Source of the DNA: Trebonia sp036501515
GTDB lineage: Bacteria > Actinomycetota > Actinomycetes > Streptosporangiales > Streptosporangiaceae
Reading direction: 5' to 3'
DNA: 8,571 nt
NCBI GenBank assembly: GCA_036501515.1
Contig: DASYAD010000321.1
Span: 1-8,571 of the forward strand
Position 1 is the first letter of the stretch. Each line of letters starts with the position of its first letter. Both the position numbers and the translations under genes were made by a program. The notes beneath the pieces are model-generated. The model was given only the letters and a program-made list of their open reading frames with translations. It was not told the DNA's origin and made no database searches. Below are positions 6,492-8,571 of this stretch, piece by piece.

Positions 6492-7091
6492 CGACTCCGT
6501 CGTGCTGATCACCATCGCGCGGACCACCGTGTAGTCGAGGGTCGCCCGGGTCGCGGCCTGAACGCTGAGGCCGTCGACGAGGCTGAGGATCCGCAGCGCG
6601 ATGTCGCGGGCACCGCGTACGGGGAAGTCCCGGCTCGCGATGCCGCCCTCAATCAGCGCGCTGAGCCGGTCGAGGTCGGCGTTCATCTGCCTGGCGACCT
6701 CGTCCAGCAGGGCCGGACGGCGCCTGCTGGCCTGCCAGGCGTCAAGCCAGAGCAGGCTCACCGGATCCCGGTCCTTGTGCAGCCAGGCGGCCAGCAGCCG
6801 CCGGACCTGGTCGACCGGGTACCCGGCCTGCGCGGCCTGGCAGAAGATCTCCTCGCGCTCGGCCGCCGCCGCGTGCGCGAAGGCCGCCGAGACCAGCTCG
6901 TCGGCGGTCGCGAAGTAGTGGGTGACCAGGCCGGGAAACACGCCGAGGGTCTCGGCGACGTGCTTCGCGGTCACCTTGTCGAGGCCTTCGCTGACCGCGA
7001 TGGCGGCGGCGGACTCGGTGATCTCGGCCAGTCGCTGGCCGGCGGGCTTGCGACGCGCCTGCGCCTGGGGTCTTGACGTCACGTCCGACAT
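6459..7091 (-). CDS. TetR family transcriptional regulator (BetI-like C-terminal domain)
   Basis: A 210-aa repressor-type protein. The N-terminal three-helix DNA-binding domain spans about 19-65, with the HTH VTAKHVAETLGVFPGLVTHYF (40-60) ending in the family-typical YF. The C-terminal ligand domain (about 80-205) contains LLWLDAWQASRRRPAL and SLVDGLSVQAA, the pattern of BetI-like TetR C-terminal domains. The start is the ATG at 7091; a GAGAG lies about 9 nt upstream, and the longer frame to 7331 encodes low-complexity residues and crosses the operator. It is divergent from the metallo-hydrolase/agmatinase operon. The AT-rich gap carries a half-site array, so it probably represses that operon and itself and responds to an amine or guanidino-type ligand. 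That last step is inference. Its 3' end overlaps the convergent aquaporin gene by 33 nt. Confidence 0.88.
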   Translation of the reverse strand: MSDVTSRPQAQARRKPAGQRLAEITESAAAIAVSEGLDKVTAKHVAETLGVFPGLVTHYFATADELVSAAFAHAAAAEREEIFCQAAQAGYPVDQVRRLLAAWLHKDRDPVSLLWLDAWQASRRRPALLDEVARQMNADLDRLSALIEGGIASRDFPVRGARDIALRILSLVDGLSVQAATRATLDYTVVRAMVISTTESLLGLGSGALR

Positions 7092-7094
7092 CGT

Positions 7095-7135
7095 ATTGAC
7101 TCTCACACCAATACGCAATTGGTCTATACACCAAT
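7095..7135. promoter_or_regulatory. TetR operator array: alternating ACCAAT/ATTGGT half-sites
   Basis: In an AT-rich island inside very GC-rich DNA, ACCAAT (7107-7112), ATTGGT (7118-7123) and ACCAAT (7130-7135) alternate in orientation, with spacers of 5 and 6 nt. A fourth, degenerate ATTGAC lies at 7095-7100. The first pair forms a perfect 17-bp palindrome. The outer copies also form a 9-bp direct repeat ACACCAATA (7105-7113 and 7128-7136) offset by 23 bp. It lies just upstream of the TetR start (7091) and is the obvious binding site for that protein; binding itself is inferred. Confidence 0.7.
7102..7130 (+). promoter_or_regulatory. Candidate promoter of the hydrolase/agmatinase operon
   Basis: Plus-strand CTCACA (7102-7107, 4 of 6 to TTGACA), a 17-nt spacer and TATACA (7125-7130, 4 of 6 to TATAAT), fully inside the half-site array, so bound TetR would block it. 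The start would be near 7137. On the minus strand TATAGA (7128-7123) overlaps it and could be the -10 of the TetR gene, though no good -35 is seen for that direction. Confidence 0.45.
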
Positions 7136-7155
7136 AAGAGCGGCGGGTGGGCCGC

Positions 7156-7263
7156 ATGCCGAGCGCTAGCGACCGGGCCGGGCCACCGCCGCCGGCCGGC
7201 CGGCCGCTGCGCGCCGCGCCCGGCGACGCCGCGCCTGCCCGCCAGGCGGTGACCGTCGAATGA
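7156..7263 (+). CDS. Possible 35-aa leader ORF before the broken hydrolase
   Basis: ATG at 7156 opens a 35-codon frame rich in Pro, Ala and Arg that stops at 7261-7263. The stop overlaps by ATGA the ATG at 7260 that begins the hydrolase remnant. The overlap hints at coupled translation, but the Shine-Dalgarno is poor, composition is biased and I recognise no family. It may be chance. It is listed because the 168-nt space between TetR and the hydrolase holds nothing else beyond the operator. Confidence 0.2.
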   Translation: MPSASDRAGPPPPAGRPLRAAPGDAAPARQAVTVE

Positions 7264-7554
7264 CGGTGCTGAGCGCACCTCCGCTCGCGGTCGTGCCTGA
7301 CTGGTTGCGCCGGCCACAGCCCCGGGAGCATCGCCTTGTTCGACCCCGGTGACGGTACGCTGTTCAGCGGCGACGTGGTCTACGACGACGTGCTCCTCGA
7401 CAGCATCGCCGGATCCGATCCCGCACGGTACCGGGCCAGCCTGGGCCGGCTGCGGGACCTGCCCGTGCGGGTGGTGCGTCCCGGGCACGGGCCCAGCTTC
7501 GGCCGGCGGCGGCTGCACGCACTCATCGACCGCTACCTGAGGGAAACGCAATGA
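7260..7554 (+). pseudogene. Metallo-beta-lactamase-fold hydrolase with internal deletion
   Basis: The C-terminal part is clear: from 7312 the frame reads GHSPGSIALFDPGDG, then LFSGDVVYDD (metal-bridging Asp in SGD), LRDLPVRVVRPGHGPSFG (metal His in PGHG) and a final helix ending at TGA 7554. This is the last roughly 80 residues of an MBL-fold hydrolase normally about 230-280 aa long. The HxHxDH metal site is absent. The C-terminal frame is closed upstream by TGA at 7270. In another frame, ATG at 7260 encodes MTVLSAPPLAVVPDW, which looks like the extreme N-terminus of such proteins. The simplest reading is a deletion of roughly 450-550 nt near 7302-7312 that joins the two ends out of frame. 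A TTG at 7336 could still start a 72-aa fragment, but without the metal site no hydrolase activity is expected. The stop overlaps the agmatinase ATG (ATGA), showing operon membership. Confidence 0.72.
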
Positions 7555-8564
7555 CCCGCTACGGATCGCAGTTCGGCCCCGACATCACTTTCCTTGGCGT
7601 CGACCGCTGCGACTGGTCGGAGCCGGCCAGCTACGCCGATGCCGACGTGGTGATACTCGGGGCGCCGTTCGACGGTGGCACCTCGCACCGGGCGGGCACC
7701 CGCTTCGGACCGCAGCAGATCCGGCAGACCTGCTACCTGCCGCACGACGGGTCGCGGCCGTCGCTGGCGCTGCGCGTCGACGCGCTGCAGGACCTGCGGG
7801 TCTACGACGCGGGCGATGTCGAGATGTTCTCGGGCGACGCGGCCCGCTCGGTCCGCGACCTGCAGGAAGCAGTCCACCAGGTGACCGCCGCAGGCGCGAT
7901 CCCGCTGGTGCTCGGCGGCGATCACACGATCACCTGGCCCGACGCCGCGGGCGTGGCCCAGCACCTGGGCCAGGGCCGCGTGTCGCTCGTCCATTTCGAC
8001 GCCCACGCCGACACCGGCGACATCGAGTTCGGGTCGCTGATCGGCCACGGCCAGCCGATGCGGCGGCTGATCGAGTCCGGCGCGGTCCGCGGCGACCGGT
8101 TCCTGCAGATCGGGCTGCGCGGCTACTGGCCGGGGCCGGAGACGCTGGCCTGGATGGCGGGCAAGCGGATGCGCTCCTATGAGATGACCGAGATTACTGA
8201 ACGAGGGCTCGGCCCTTGCCTCACCGAGGCGTTTGCCACCGCGACTGACGACTGCGACGGGGTGTTCCTCTCCGTCGACATTGACGTCTGCGACCCAGGG
8301 CACGCGCCGGGAACCGGGACGCCGGAGCCGGGCGGGCTCACCGCGCGGGAACTGCTCGACTCGGTACGGCGCATCGCCTACGAGCTCCCCGTGGTCGGGC
8401 TCGACGTCGTCGAGGTCTCACCGCCCTACGACCACGCGGAGATCACCTCGTTCCTCGCGAACCGAGTGGTGCTCGAGGCGCTGTCAGGCATCGCCCGCCG
8501 CCGCCGGGACGCCGCGGGCGGCACTCCGTGGGACCCGCGCCAGCCGCTCCTCGACGGCCGCTGA
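7551..8564 (+). CDS. speB: Agmatinase/guanidino-acid hydrolase (arginase-family ureohydrolase)
   Basis: A 337-aa complete ureohydrolase. By family it hydrolyses a guanidino compound such as agmatine or guanidinobutyrate to urea and the amine, using two Mn ions. The binuclear metal motifs are all present: GGDHTI (122-127, His125), FDAHADTGD (149-157; Asp150, His152, Asp154) and SVDIDVCDPGHAPGTGTPEPGG (241-262; Asp243, Asp245). Glu288 sits in VVEVSPPYD. The N-terminal GAPFDGGTSHRAGTRFGPQQIR (37-58) is also typical of agmatinase-like members. Which guanidino substrate is used cannot be decided from motifs, so the symbol is tentative. The start is the ATG at 7551 with GAGGGA about 6-7 nt upstream, overlapping the stop of the hydrolase remnant by 4 nt. 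This implies translational coupling, or did before the hydrolase decayed. Control by the divergent BetI-like TetR is inferred from the operator array. The gene is intact and ends 7 nt before the window edge. Confidence 0.9.
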   Translation: MTRYGSQFGPDITFLGVDRCDWSEPASYADADVVILGAPFDGGTSHRAGTRFGPQQIRQTCYLPHDGSRPSLALRVDALQDLRVYDAGDVEMFSGDAARSVRDLQEAVHQVTAAGAIPLVLGGDHTITWPDAAGVAQHLGQGRVSLVHFDAHADTGDIEFGSLIGHGQPMRRLIESGAVRGDRFLQIGLRGYWPGPETLAWMAGKRMRSYEMTEITERGLGPCLTEAFATATDDCDGVFLSVDIDVCDPGHAPGTGTPEPGGLTARELLDSVRRIAYELPVVGLDVVEVSPPYDHAEITSFLANRVVLEALSGIARRRRDAAGGTPWDPRQPLLDGR

Positions 8565-8571
8565 CCAGCAC

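Noticed and set aside
7105..7136. Repeated ACACCAATA considered as a CRISPR or attachment-site repeat
   Set aside because: Only two copies 23 bp apart within an alternating palindromic array beside a TetR gene; operator half-sites explain it fully, and no cas or integrase gene is present.
6742..7551. Minus-strand open frame across the TetR 5' half, operator and hydrolase remnant
   Set aside because: It spans the AT-rich operator and two unrelated genes in a different frame from TetR, and is Arg/Gly/Ala-rich with no motif. The TetR frame (6459-7091) has a clear HTH.
7533..8303. Minus-strand open frame opposite the agmatinase gene
   Set aside because: The opposite strand carries every ureohydrolase metal motif; this frame is compositionally biased and matches nothing recognisable.

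Overview
This is a high-GC stretch that looks like the chromosome of an actinomycete (Actinomycetota). The evidence is strong GC bias at third codon positions, GTG starts, a mycofactocin-type short-chain dehydrogenase, an apparently leaderless MocR regulator and actinobacterial-style agmatinase and aquaporin proteins. I cannot name the genus. No rRNA, tRNA, insertion sequence, phage gene or CRISPR array was seen. It reads as ordinary, gene-dense metabolic chromosome with one broken gene.

Left part (1-2790, minus strand): a mycofactocin-type SDR oxidoreductase is followed, after a hairpin and a 152-nt gap, by a full-length PoxB-type pyruvate:quinone oxidoreductase. A possible start of a further minus-strand gene lies at the window edge. 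Both enzymes feed electrons towards non-NAD acceptors: PoxB to quinone directly, the SDR (by family) to mycofactocin. No mycofactocin biosynthesis gene is in the window.

Centre (3019-5416): a 79-aa orphan protein resembles the N-terminal module of certain HNH endonucleases but has no nuclease domain. Next comes a divergent pair, a MocR/GntR-aminotransferase regulator (minus) and a DJ-1/PfpI family protein (plus). They share an 86-nt intergenic region with overlapping opposed promoter elements, a typical regulator-target layout.

Right part (5511-8564): an aquaporin-family channel has two NPV pore motifs and a repetitive Pro/Gly/Ser tail. Its end overlaps, tail to tail, a BetI-like TetR regulator on the minus strand. 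The TetR gene diverges from a plus-strand operon across an AT-rich island that holds three regularly spaced, alternately oriented ACCAAT/ATTGGT half-sites. The first recognisable gene of that operon is a metallo-beta-lactamase-fold hydrolase that appears to have lost its middle, including the HxHxDH metal site, by internal deletion. Its surviving C-terminal frame overlaps by ATGA the start of an intact agmatinase-type ureohydrolase. I infer a TetR-controlled guanidino/polyamine breakdown operon in which the hydrolase has decayed and the ureohydrolase is retained.

No convincing new defence, mobile or RNA system was found. The most unusual items are the deleted hydrolase, the TetR half-site array and the orphan HNH-N-like protein.
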